The position numbers and the translations under genes were made by a program. Positions 52,983-61,444 of a stretch of DNA of 64,000 nt are shown here, piece after piece. The stretch is from Micromonospora sp. LH3U1. GTDB lineage: Bacteria > Actinomycetota > Actinomycetes > Mycobacteriales > Micromonosporaceae. The DNA is taken from assembly GCF_028475105.1 (NCBI RefSeq), contig NZ_CP116936.1:3037501-3101500 (forward strand), read 5' to 3'. The notes under the pieces were generated by a model that worked only from the letters and a program-made list of their open reading frames with translations, was not told the origin of the DNA and did no database searches. Position 1 is the stretch's first letter. The number at the start of each line of letters is the position of its first letter.

Positions 52983-55358
52983 GTGACAGTATCAACACGC
53001 CTCGGCGCGGCGGGGGTGGTCCTGGGCCTGATCCTGGCGGGCCTGAGCGGGCCCCCGGCCGGCGCGCACCAGCGCGACCGGGGCTACTCGGCCGAGATCC
53101 GACGCGCGTCGTACGGCGTCCCGCACATCACCGCCACGAGCTACGCCAACCTCGGCTTCGGGGTCGGGTACGTTCAGGCGGAGGACAACCTGTGCGTCAT
53201 CGCGGAGAAGGCGGTGACGGTCAGCGGCGAGCGCTCCCGCTACTTCGGCGCGACCGGCCCGACCGACGCGAACGTGCGCAGCGACCTGTTCTTCCGCAAG
53301 ATCATCGAGGATCGGACGGTGGAGCGGCTGCTCGACGGTCGCCGCGACGGCGTGCACTCCCCGTCCAACGACGTCCGTGACCAGATTCGCGGCTTCGTCG
53401 CCGGCTACAACTCCTACCTACGCCGCACCGGCGCGGCGAGGCTCACCGACCCGGCGTGCCGGGCCAAGCCGTGGGTACGCCCGCTGACCGAACTGGACGT
53501 CTGGCGTACCACCTGGGACAGCATGGTCCGGGCCGGCTCAGGGGCGCTGCTCGACGGGATCGTCGCCGCCGCCCCGCCCACCGCCACCGGCCCGGCGGCC
53601 GTCCAGGACGCGCCCGGTGCGGCCGCCGTGCTCGCGTCGGTCGACGGCGCACCCGCCGGGGTGGGCAGCAACGCGTACGGGCTGGGCGAGGCGGCGACCG
53701 CCAACCGGGGCGGCATGGTGCTGGCCAATCCGCACTTCCCGTGGGAGGGCGCGGAACGCTTCTATCGCATGCACCTCAAGGTGCCCGGCCGCTACGACGT
53801 CGAGGGCGCCGCGTTGATCGGCGACCCGATCATCGAGATCGGGCACAACCGCACCCTCGCCTGGAGCCACACCGTCTCCACCGCTCGCCGGTTCGTCTGG
53901 CACCGCCTCGCGCTGGTCCCCGGCGACCCCACCTCCTACTACCTGGACGGTCAACCACGGAAGATGACCATCCGCACCGTCACGGTGCAGGTGCCCGGCC
54001 CGAACGGCGGCACGGTGCCGGTCAGCCGGACCTTCCACGACACCCACTTCGGGCCGGTCGTGGTGGTGCCCGGCAGCTTCGACTGGACCGCCGCCACCGC
54101 GTACGCCATCACCGACATCAACGCGACCAACAACCGGGCCTTCGACGGCTGGCTGCAGATGGGCCGCGCCGAGACGGTCCGGGACCTCAAGCGCGTACTC
54201 GACCGTTACCAGTTCCTGCCCTGGGTCAACGTGATCGCCGCCGACGCCCGTGGCGAGGCGCTCTACGCCGACCATTCGGTCGTGCCCCGGGTGACCGACG
54301 CCCTCGCCGCCGCCTGCATTCCGGCACCGTTCCAGCCGCTCTACGCCAGCAGCGGCCAGGCCGTCCTGGACGGCTCCCGGTCGGCCTGCGCGCTCGGCGC
54401 CGACCCGGACGCCGCCGTGCCCGGCATCCTCGGCCCCGCGAACCTGCCCGTCCGCTTCCGCACCGACTACGTCACCAACTCCAACGACAGCTTCTGGCTC
54501 GCCAACCCCGAGGCCCCGTTGGAGGGCTACGCGCGGATCATCGGCGACGAACGCACCCCCCGCAGCCTGCGTACCCGTCTCGGCCTCGACCAGGTGCAGC
54601 AGCGCCTCGACGGCACCGACGGGCTGCCCGGCCGCGGGTTTACCACCGACCGTCTGTGGCGGACCGTCTTCGGCAACCGGGTGTACGGCGGCGAACTGGT
54701 CCGCGACGACCTGGTGGCGCTCTGCACCGCCCAGCCGACCGGCACCGCCTCGAACGGCGCGACGGTCGACCTGCGCGCCGCCTGCACGACACTGGCCCGC
54801 TGGGATCTGCACGCCGACCTGGACAGCCGCGGCGCACACCTGTTCACCGAGTTCGCCCTGGCCAACGGGCTGCGCTTCGCGGAGCCCTTCGCCGTCAGCG
54901 ACCCGGTGCACACGCCACACCGGCTCGACACCGCCAACCCGGGCGTACGTACCGCGCTCGCCGACGCCGTACAGCGGCTCGCTGGCATCCCGCTCGACGC
55001 GCGTCTCGGCGACGTCCAGACCGAGCAGCGCGGCGACCGGCGTATTCCGATCCACGGCGGGCGCGCCGAGGCCGGCATCTTCAACATGATCGTCAACAAC
55101 CGGGTGCCCGGCGTCGGCTACCCGAAGGTGGTGCACGGCTCGTCGTTCGTGATGGCCGTGGAGTTGGGCCCGCACGGGCCGTCCGGGCGCCAGATCCTCA
55201 CCTACTCTCAGTCGACCAACCCGAACTCACCCTGGTACGGCGACCAGACCGCGCTCTACTCGGGCAAGGGTTGGGACACGATCAAGTACACCGAGGCGCA
55301 GATCAAGGCGGACCCGAACCTGCGCACCTATCGGGTGGTGGAGGGCCGCCACCACTGA
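52983..55358 (+). CDS. Penicillin acylase family Ntn-hydrolase (acyl-homoserine-lactone acylase-like)
   Basis: A 791-residue exported Ntn-hydrolase. After the signal peptide comes the alpha chain (about 30-228), and self-cleavage at Gly228-Ser229 (GVGSNAYGLG) would free the nucleophilic Ser of the beta chain; NPHFPW follows at 250-255. Conserved GHNRTLAWSHT is present. The family cleaves amides: penicillins, acyl-homoserine lactones or cyclic lipopeptides such as echinocandins. The size and motifs suit the PvdQ/aculeacin-acylase group. The GTG start at 52983 follows GGGGGGAGGACGC. Confidence 0.87.
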   Translation: MTVSTRLGAAGVVLGLILAGLSGPPAGAHQRDRGYSAEIRRASYGVPHITATSYANLGFGVGYVQAEDNLCVIAEKAVTVSGERSRYFGATGPTDANVRSDLFFRKIIEDRTVERLLDGRRDGVHSPSNDVRDQIRGFVAGYNSYLRRTGAARLTDPACRAKPWVRPLTELDVWRTTWDSMVRAGSGALLDGIVAAAPPTATGPAAVQDAPGAAAVLASVDGAPAGVGSNAYGLGEAATANRGGMVLANPHFPWEGAERFYRMHLKVPGRYDVEGAALIGDPIIEIGHNRTLAWSHTVSTARRFVWHRLALVPGDPTSYYLDGQPRKMTIRTVTVQVPGPNGGTVPVSRTFHDTHFGPVVVVPGSFDWTAATAYAITDINATNNRAFDGWLQMGRAETVRDLKRVLDRYQFLPWVNVIAADARGEALYADHSVVPRVTDALAAACIPAPFQPLYASSGQAVLDGSRSACALGADPDAAVPGILGPANLPVRFRTDYVTNSNDSFWLANPEAPLEGYARIIGDERTPRSLRTRLGLDQVQQRLDGTDGLPGRGFTTDRLWRTVFGNRVYGGELVRDDLVALCTAQPTGTASNGATVDLRAACTTLARWDLHADLDSRGAHLFTEFALANGLRFAEPFAVSDPVHTPHRLDTANPGVRTALADAVQRLAGIPLDARLGDVQTEQRGDRRIPIHGGRAEAGIFNMIVNNRVPGVGYPKVVHGSSFVMAVELGPHGPSGRQILTYSQSTNPNSPWYGDQTALYSGKGWDTIKYTEAQIKADPNLRTYRVVEGRHH

Positions 55359-55372
55359 CCGCGAGCACGCGG

Positions 55373-55403
55373 CGGCCGGGCTTCCTGGCGGGGAGCCCGG
55401 CCG
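55373..55403 (+). terminator. Terminator after the acylase gene
   Basis: A 10-bp inverted repeat (CGGCCGGGCT and complement) with an 11-base loop lies 15 bases after the acylase stop, in the gap to the convergent methyltransferase gene. Confidence 0.6.
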
Positions 55404-55510
55404 GTGCGGTCCGCGCGTCCGTAGAGCTGTCCGGCTCAGCAGGGGTGCTGCGGCGGGAGAGGTACGGTACGGCGCGCGACCGCTCTCCGCGCGGTGGTCC
55501 ACCTGGCATT

Positions 55511-56314
55511 TCAGCCTGGTAGGCGGCCCCGCGTGGAGACGAAGTGGTACGACATGACGGCGAACCCGGGGTCGCGGAGCAGCCGCCGGAAGGCGTTCAG
55601 TTGGTTGGGCGACAGCCCCGCGGCGAGCAGGCCCGGCTCCAACTGGCGGGAGTTCGTCTCGTAGAGCGACGATCCGGTCGAACCACCGGCCCAACTCTGC
55701 GAGTGGGTGATGGTGTCCAGGTCGGTCAGGCCGGCGAGGGCCATCTCGGTGTGGACGTCCTGCGCCCACCCGAGGTCGGCTCCGTGGTCCTCCAGGACAC
55801 CCATCATGGCGTCCATGACCAGCGCGAAGAGCTTCGCGGCGTCGTCGGTTGGTGCGGTCAGTACGCGCGGTGTCGCGGTGCAGTCGAACTCCTCGACCAC
55901 CAGCCACCCGCCGGGAGCCAGCGCGCCGGTGAGCGTGCGGAGGACCCGTCGTCGATCGGGGAGGTGCAGCAACACGAGCCGGGCGTGGATCAGGTCGAAC
56001 GCGTCTCCGGGTGGCGGTTCGGTGCGGACGTCGTGCCGGCGTACGTGCAGGTTGCCCTCCGCCACGAGGTGCGTGGGGTCGATGTCCGTGGCCAGCACAT
56101 GACCGTCGTCGCCGATCGCGCGGGCGATCCGCCGGGCCATCGAGCCGCCACCCGCGCCGAGCTCCCAGCAGGTCGCCCCCGGTTGCAGCACCGGGCGGGC
56201 CAGGCGGCGCGTCGTGATCGGGTCCAGGAAGGACTCCAGCGCGTGCATCTGGGGAACGGCGTCGGGAGCACCATTGTCAAACGTGTACGCGTCATCGCTC
56301 ATAGCGGTATCCAT
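55511..56314 (-). CDS. SAM-dependent methyltransferase
   Basis: A 267-residue class I methyltransferase with SAM motif I WELGAGGGSMARRIA, acidic loop ATDIDPTHL and a post-motif III region LAPGGWLVVEEFD. The substrate is unknown. ATG at 56314 or the next Met at 56302. It lies downstream of the branched-chain-type importer genes on the same strand with a 32-base gap, so it could be the last gene of that operon. Confidence 0.82.
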   Translation of the reverse strand: MDTAMSDDAYTFDNGAPDAVPQMHALESFLDPITTRRLARPVLQPGATCWELGAGGGSMARRIARAIGDDGHVLATDIDPTHLVAEGNLHVRRHDVRTEPPPGDAFDLIHARLVLLHLPDRRRVLRTLTGALAPGGWLVVEEFDCTATPRVLTAPTDDAAKLFALVMDAMMGVLEDHGADLGWAQDVHTEMALAGLTDLDTITHSQSWAGGSTGSSLYETNSRQLEPGLLAAGLSPNQLNAFRRLLRDPGFAVMSYHFVSTRGRLPG

Positions 56315-56346
56315 CGATGTCGCACCTCTCCAGGTGGGTCGGGTGA

Positions 56347-57117
56347 CTACGGGGTGTCGGCCCAGAGCCGAGGCAGTGGTCGGCTGGCCGGGGGCGGCGG
56401 GACGGCGGCGACGCTCAACATCGCCGCCAGTGGGGCCGGATCGATGCGCGCCTCGGCCGTCGGTCGGTCGTAGACCACCCGGCCGTACTCCAGCACCGCC
56501 ACCCGGTCCGCGATCTCGATCGCATGTTGGAGCTGCTGCTCCACGAGGAGCACGGTCAAGCCGTCGGCGGCGAGGCCACTGACGATCTCGCGAACCCGCG
56601 CCGCCAGGTCGGGCGAGAGGCCCTCACATGGTTCGTCGAGCAGCAGCACCCGTGGTTGGCCGAGGAGCGCACGGGCTATCGCCAGCATCTGCTGCTCGCC
56701 GCCGGACAGCTCGCAACCGCGGTGTCGCAACCGCGCCGCCAACCTCGGCAGCAGTTCGAGGGTCCGAGCCACCGTCCAGCCCTCACCACCGGGGGTGGGA
56801 GCCCGCCACGGCGCGGCCGCCAGGACCAGATGCTCGGCCACGGTCAACCGGGAGAAGACCCGCCGGCCCTGCGGGACGAGACCGACACCGGACTGGGCGA
56901 TGCGATGTGGTTGCCGGCCGGCCACGTGCACGCCGCCAATCTCGATGCGGCCGCTGGAGGCTCGCACCAGCCCGGCGATCGTGTGCACCAGCGTGCTCTT
57001 GCCCGCCCCATTGCGACCCACGACGGCCTGGATGCTGCCGGGGCGCACCCGCAGGCTGACCTCGTGCAGCACGATCCCACCGGCGTAGCCGGCGCACAGG
57101 CGATCCACACACAGCAT
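56347..57117 (-). CDS. livF: Branched-chain amino-acid-type ABC transporter ATPase LivF
   Basis: A 256-residue ATPase with Walker A GRNGAGKST, signature LSGGEQQML, Walker B VLLLDEPCEGLSPDLA and the LVPQGRRVFSRLTV segment characteristic of LivF. It starts at ATG 57117, overlapping the LivG stop by one base (TGATG). It pairs with LivG in the hydrophobic amino acid/urea-type importer. A Pro-rich tail of about 15 residues is unusual but harmless. The frame is open further upstream, but that part overlaps LivG. Confidence 0.9.
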   Translation of the reverse strand: MLCVDRLCAGYAGGIVLHEVSLRVRPGSIQAVVGRNGAGKSTLVHTIAGLVRASSGRIEIGGVHVAGRQPHRIAQSGVGLVPQGRRVFSRLTVAEHLVLAAAPWRAPTPGGEGWTVARTLELLPRLAARLRHRGCELSGGEQQMLAIARALLGQPRVLLLDEPCEGLSPDLAARVREIVSGLAADGLTVLLVEQQLQHAIEIADRVAVLEYGRVVYDRPTAEARIDPAPLAAMLSVAAVPPPPASRPLPRLWADTP

Positions 57118-57860
57118 CAGGCCACCCCGTCGGCGTAGGCCTGCCGCACCAGCGGCGAGGTACGGATCTGGTCCGGCGTACCGGCGGCCAACGTCTGACC
57201 GTCGCGGAGCACGGTCACCGTGTCGGAGAGGGCGTACACCAGGTCCAGTCGATGTTCGACGAGTAACACGGCGACCGCCCTGGGCAGCGCCCGGAGCAAC
57301 TCGACCAGCCGGCCGACCTCGATGGCGGACAGCCCGGCCGCCGGTTCGTCGAGCAGCAGCAGGCGGGGGCGACCGGCAAGGGCCATCGCGATCTCCAGCT
57401 GGCGTCGTTGGCCGTGTGCGAGGTGCCCGGCGGGCACCGCCGCGACGTCGGCGAGGCCCATCTGGTCCAGCAGCGGACCGGCCCGGTGTTGCGCGGTGCG
57501 TCGGCGTCCGCCCGGCCACCACCGCCGACGTGGGATGACCCGGGGCAGCGCGGCCACCACGATGTTCTCGGTCGCGGTGAGCGTCGAAAAGACCGCGGGT
57601 CGTTGGTGTATGCGGTTGATGCCCCGTCGGGCCCGTGCCGCCGGAGCGAGCCGATCGATGTCCCGTCCTTCGAACCGCACCGTGCCGCGCTGCGGCTTCG
57701 TGGACCCGCCGATCACATTGAGCAGGGTCGTCTTGCCGGCCCCGTTGGGGCCGATCAGGGCGTGCCGCTGGCCGTCGTGGATGCAGAGGTCCACACCGGC
57801 GAGCGCGGCGAGCGAGCCGTACCGCACGCTGACATCCTGGGCGCTCAGCAGCGGGTTCAC
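57117..57860 (-). CDS. livG: Branched-chain amino-acid-type ABC transporter ATPase LivG
   Basis: A 247-residue ATPase with Walker A GPNGAGKTT and Walker B LLLLDEPAAGLSAIE. The signature reads LAHGQRRQLE, with His in place of the usual Ser, as many LivG proteins have LSYGxQR. GTG 57860 overlaps the permease stop by four bases. It is somewhat diverged from classical LivG, leaving the substrate open (branched-chain amino acids, urea or amides). Confidence 0.88.
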   Translation of the reverse strand: MNPLLSAQDVSVRYGSLAALAGVDLCIHDGQRHALIGPNGAGKTTLLNVIGGSTKPQRGTVRFEGRDIDRLAPAARARRGINRIHQRPAVFSTLTATENIVVAALPRVIPRRRWWPGGRRRTAQHRAGPLLDQMGLADVAAVPAGHLAHGQRRQLEIAMALAGRPRLLLLDEPAAGLSAIEVGRLVELLRALPRAVAVLLVEHRLDLVYALSDTVTVLRDGQTLAAGTPDQIRTSPLVRQAYADGVA

Positions 57861-58888
57861 GCGCGTAGCTCCGGAACCGTGGCGTGGTCACGGGCGGCTG
57901 GGGCGACCGGCTGGCCCGGCGGGGCGCTCGGCGGGGCGCTCGGACGGCGCAATCTGCCCCGTGCCCGGTTGACTCCGGTCGGCAGCAGATAGACCGTCGC
58001 CACGAACAGCGCGCCCAGCACCAGCGGCGCGTGGCCGGGCAGCACCCCGAACAGCCAGTCCCGGACGGCGATGACCAGCGCCGCGCCCACCAGGGCGCCG
58101 CCGACCGAGGCGGTGCCACCGATGACGACACCGAGCAGCAGCAGGGCGGACGTGTCGAAGCCGAAATCGGCGGGGGAGATGTACTGCTGGGCGACGACCA
58201 GTAGCGAGCCGGCGGCGCCGGCTATCGCCCCGGCGGCGATGTGCGCGCCGGACACGTGCAGCGGCACCCGGTGACCACTGGCGTGCAGCCGCGTCTCGTC
58301 GTCCCGGCCGGCACGCAGGAGCAGCCCGGCCCGGGTACGCAGCAGCAACAGCACCGCGCCGACCAGCGTGGCCACGACGACCAGGGTGTAGAGATAACGC
58401 GCCTGGTCGCTGGCCAGGACCGGCAGCCCCCAGAACGGGCGGACCGGGGCGATGCCGGCCAGCCCGTCCGTGCCACCGGTCACCGACCGCCAGCGGCCGA
58501 GAACGGTCACGACGAGTTCGCCGACGGCCAGGGTGATCATCAGAACGATCACCCCGCGGGCGTGGACGACGAGCGGCACGGTCAACGCGGCCAACACCGC
58601 CCCCGCGCCCGCCGCGACGGCGAGCTGCACGACGCCGACGTCGGAGATCCGGCTCCCCAGCACGGCACAGCCGTAGGCGCCGGCCGCGTACGGTGCGGTC
58701 TGGCCGAGGGTGGGCATGCCGGCGACGCCGGTGAGCAGCGCCACGCTCACCCCGACCAGGGCCAGCGCCAACGTCCGGGCGAGGATCGCCGTGGTGTAGT
58801 CGTCGACCACCCACGGCGCGACGACCAGGCCGGCCAGGACGAGTGCCGCGACCACGCCGCGACCCCGCCGGATCACCTCGTCCCTCAT
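57857..58888 (-). CDS. livM: Branched-chain amino-acid-type ABC permease LivM
   Basis: A 343-residue permease with eight to ten helices. GMPTLGQTAPYAAGAYG and GGTASVGGALVGAAL are the conserved LivM segments. The ATG at 58888 overlaps the LivH stop by four bases (ATGA). A Pro/Ala-rich cytoplasmic tail of about 35 residues precedes the LivG gene. Works with LivH as the membrane part of the importer. Confidence 0.9.
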   Translation of the reverse strand: MRDEVIRRGRGVVAALVLAGLVVAPWVVDDYTTAILARTLALALVGVSVALLTGVAGMPTLGQTAPYAAGAYGCAVLGSRISDVGVVQLAVAAGAGAVLAALTVPLVVHARGVIVLMITLAVGELVVTVLGRWRSVTGGTDGLAGIAPVRPFWGLPVLASDQARYLYTLVVVATLVGAVLLLLRTRAGLLLRAGRDDETRLHASGHRVPLHVSGAHIAAGAIAGAAGSLLVVAQQYISPADFGFDTSALLLLGVVIGGTASVGGALVGAALVIAVRDWLFGVLPGHAPLVLGALFVATVYLLPTGVNRARGRLRRPSAPPSAPPGQPVAPAARDHATVPELRA

Positions 58889-59781
58889 GTCGCACCCCAC
58901 CTGGTGGCCAGGCCACGGGCCCGCACGGCCAGCACGGCCGCCATGGCGGCGAACAGCAGGAACGGCGCGGCGGACGGCAGCAGCGCCACCCCCAGCGTCT
59001 GGATCTCGCCGATCGCGAGTGCGGCGAGCAGGGTGCCGGCCATGGACCCGAGGCCACCGAGGACGACGACCACCAGGGACAGCAACAGCACGGTGTCGGC
59101 GGTGTCCGTGCCGGGACCGATGATGGGCGCTCCCAGGACCCCGGCCGCGCCGGCCAGCGCACCGGCGGCGGCGAGCACACCGGCCCGGATCCGCGCGGGA
59201 CTCACGCCCAGACACGCGACCATCTCCGCGTCGTCCACGGCAGCCCGGACCAGCATCCCGGCCCTGGTGCGCCGCACCACGAGGTAGAGCGCGACGGCGA
59301 TCGCCGCCGCGACGACGATGAAGACCAGCCGGTACGCGGCATAGCGGTGGCCGGCGACCACCACCGAACCGTCCAGGGCGGCGGGCACCTGGACCCGAGG
59401 GTCGTCGGGCCCGAAACCGGCGACGAGCAGGCTGCCGCCGGCCAGTGCCACCCCGAACGTGAGCAGCGCCTGGGTCAGATGACTGCCGGTGGCGACCGGC
59501 GTGAGGAGGCCGGCCAGCAGCACACCCGCCGCGGCGGCGGCCAGCACACCCACCGCAAGCGCCAACGCCAGACTCGCCCAGCCGCCGTCGAGCAGCGCTG
59601 CGGCGGTGTACCCGCCGATCGCGTAGAGCAGGCCGTGCGCCAGGTTGAGGATGTTGGCGACGCCGAAACAGAAGACCAGGCCCGACGCGGCGACGAAGAC
59701 GAGCAGCCCGTAGGCGACGCCGTCCAACGCCGGGATCAGGTACGGGTCGATCCGGTTCGTGCCGGCCGCCACCGCGATCAT
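58885..59781 (-). CDS. livH: Branched-chain amino-acid-type ABC permease LivH
   Basis: A 298-residue permease with about eight helices, GVANILNLAHGLLYAIGGYTAA at the N-terminal side and GGLGSMAGTLLAAL near the end, both LivH hallmarks. It overlaps the substrate-binding gene by four bases and LivM by four. Very Ala/Leu/Val-rich throughout. Confidence 0.9.
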   Translation of the reverse strand: MIAVAAGTNRIDPYLIPALDGVAYGLLVFVAASGLVFCFGVANILNLAHGLLYAIGGYTAAALLDGGWASLALALAVGVLAAAAAGVLLAGLLTPVATGSHLTQALLTFGVALAGGSLLVAGFGPDDPRVQVPAALDGSVVVAGHRYAAYRLVFIVVAAAIAVALYLVVRRTRAGMLVRAAVDDAEMVACLGVSPARIRAGVLAAAGALAGAAGVLGAPIIGPGTDTADTVLLLSLVVVVLGGLGSMAGTLLAALAIGEIQTLGVALLPSAAPFLLFAAMAAVLAVRARGLATRWGAT

Positions 59782-60971
59782 CGGCCGACGGTCGCGAGGT
59801 CACCCACGACGGTGTTGGACAGCGCCCGGCCGTCCTGGCGGACCTGCCGCAGGTACCACTTCTGCACGGGGGAGTGCGTGGTGGTGGAGAACTGCCAGGT
59901 GCCGCGCGGGCTGGCGATCTGGCCGAGCTGACCGATGGCCGCGTTGATGGCCTCCGGGGTCGGGTCGCTCCCGGCGGCGCCGATCGCCCGGTCCAACACC
60001 GCCGCCGCGTCGTACGAGGCGAGCGCGTACGTGGTCGGGGAACCGTCGTGCTTGGCCTTCCACGCCGCCACGAAGGCGCGGTTCTCCGCGTTGTCGAGGT
60101 CGGGCGAGTAGTTGAGCACCGAGTAGATGTCCCGGGCGGCCTCGCCCTGGGCGTTGAGCACGCCGCCCTCGGTGAGGAACCCGGCCGCGTACAGCGGGAC
60201 GTCCTTGATCTCGGACTGCGCGTACTGCTTGACGAAGTCGACGGCAGCGCTGCCGGCGTAGAAGGTGTAGACGGCAGCCGCGCCCGACGCCTTGATCCGG
60301 GCGAAGTACGGGGTGAAGTTGGTGGTGGTCGGGAACGGCGTGAAGGTGGTCTTGCCGTCGCTGTTGGCGAGCTTCCCGCCGATCTTCCCGAACGCGTCGG
60401 TGAAGCCGCGCAGCTCGTCCCAACCGCCCTGGTAGTCCGGGCCGATCGCGTACACCGAGCCCTGCACGTTGTCGCGGACGTGCTGGGCGATCGCCTCCCC
60501 GGGCTCGTCCGAGAGGTACGAGGTGTGCCAGACCCGGGAGACGTCCTTGAGCTCGGGTCGGCCGTTGGAGCCGACGAGTGGCACCTTGGTCTCGTTGAGC
60601 AGGGGGGTGACCCCGGCGACCGACCCGCCACCGACGATGCCGGTGAGTGCGGACACCCGGTCCTGCTTGAGCAGTTTGGTCGCCGCCGGCACGGCGGTCT
60701 GGGCGCCGTTGCCCTCGTCCGCGACGACGAGGTCGACCTGTCGACCGCCGAGCTTGCCGTCGTGGGTGTCCAGGTAGAGCTGGAAGCCGTCGCGGATCTC
60801 CGTGCCGACGGCCTGGTACGTGCCGGACAGCGATGCGAGCAGGCCGATCTTTATCGAGCCGCCGGCGCTCGTGCCGGGCCCGTCGTCGCCGCAGGCAGTG
60901 CTGACGCCCAGCACGAGCGCGAGCAGTGTCGCGGTGAGGGCATGGCTGCGCCGAGGGGTGGTGAGAGGCAT
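59778..60971 (-). CDS. livK: Branched-chain amino-acid-type ABC substrate-binding lipoprotein
   Basis: A 397-residue periplasmic-binding-protein-like lipoprotein. The lipobox is GVSTAC, followed by IKIGLLASLSGTYQAVGTEIRDGFQLY, the type I fold start used by LivK, amide and urea receptors. Ligand is not deducible. It is the first transporter gene and follows the roadblock gene after a 52-base gap with a hairpin. Confidence 0.88.
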   Translation of the reverse strand: MPLTTPRRSHALTATLLALVLGVSTACGDDGPGTSAGGSIKIGLLASLSGTYQAVGTEIRDGFQLYLDTHDGKLGGRQVDLVVADEGNGAQTAVPAATKLLKQDRVSALTGIVGGGSVAGVTPLLNETKVPLVGSNGRPELKDVSRVWHTSYLSDEPGEAIAQHVRDNVQGSVYAIGPDYQGGWDELRGFTDAFGKIGGKLANSDGKTTFTPFPTTTNFTPYFARIKASGAAAVYTFYAGSAAVDFVKQYAQSEIKDVPLYAAGFLTEGGVLNAQGEAARDIYSVLNYSPDLDNAENRAFVAAWKAKHDGSPTTYALASYDAAAVLDRAIGAAGSDPTPEAINAAIGQLGQIASPRGTWQFSTTTHSPVQKWYLRQVRQDGRALSNTVVGDLATVGR

Positions 60972-60998
60972 GTGTTTCTCCAGAGGAAGGGTGGGGTT

Positions 60999-61018
60999 CC
61001 CGGCGTGGGGGCGCCGGG
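60999..61018 (-). terminator. Small hairpin between roadblock and binding-protein genes
   Basis: A 7-bp inverted repeat (CCCGGCG and complement, six-base loop) occupies the gap before the binding-protein gene. It may partially separate the signalling genes from the importer genes, or it may be incidental in such GC-rich DNA. Confidence 0.35.
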
Positions 61019-61023
61019 GTTTG

Positions 61024-61428
61024 TCAGCGGCTGCGGGCGAGTGCCGCTCGGGCCGCAGGGGTCAGGGCGTCCCCGATGCGGTTGGCCAGCTCGGTCATCT
61101 CGTAGGAGACCTTGCCCACGTCACACTCGGGTGCGGCGAGCACCAGCAGCGAGGCGCCGTCGTTGAAGGCCATCGAGAACATGAATCCGCCCTCGAGCTG
61201 CGTGACGTTGGAGATCACGGCGCCGGCGTCGAAGAAGGCCGCGGCGCCGCGCAGCAGGCTGACGAGCCCGCTGCCCGTCGCGGCCAACTGGTCGGCCCGG
61301 TCCGGCGGCAGGTCGCGGGTGGCGGCCACCATCAGGCCGTCGCTGGAGATGGCGATCGCATGGCTGACCTCGGTCGCGCGCGCGGCGAAGCTGTCCAGCA
61401 GCCAGCCGAGATCCTGTTGGTCACTCAC
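61024..61428 (-). CDS. Roadblock/LC7 domain protein (conservon CvnB-like)
   Basis: A 134-residue roadblock/LC7 protein (DLGWLLDSFAARATEVSHAIAISSDGLMVAATRDL...), the CvnB component of actinobacterial conservons. There it links a sensor kinase to a Ras-like GTPase. The GTG at 61428 has AGGAG five bases upstream, in the 16-base gap after the kinase gene. The usual partners DUF742 (CvnC) and GTPase (CvnD) are absent here; importer genes follow instead. Confidence 0.88.
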   Translation of the reverse strand: MSDQQDLGWLLDSFAARATEVSHAIAISSDGLMVAATRDLPPDRADQLAATGSGLVSLLRGAAAFFDAGAVISNVTQLEGGFMFSMAFNDGASLLVLAAPECDVGKVSYEMTELANRIGDALTPAARAALARSR

Positions 61429-61444
61429 GTGCTCTCCTGTCGCG

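Noticed and set aside
57861-58131. Upstream extension of the LivF reading frame
   Set aside because: It overlaps LivG and LivM in another frame and reads as Arg/Pro-rich shadow sequence; LivF proper starts at 57117.
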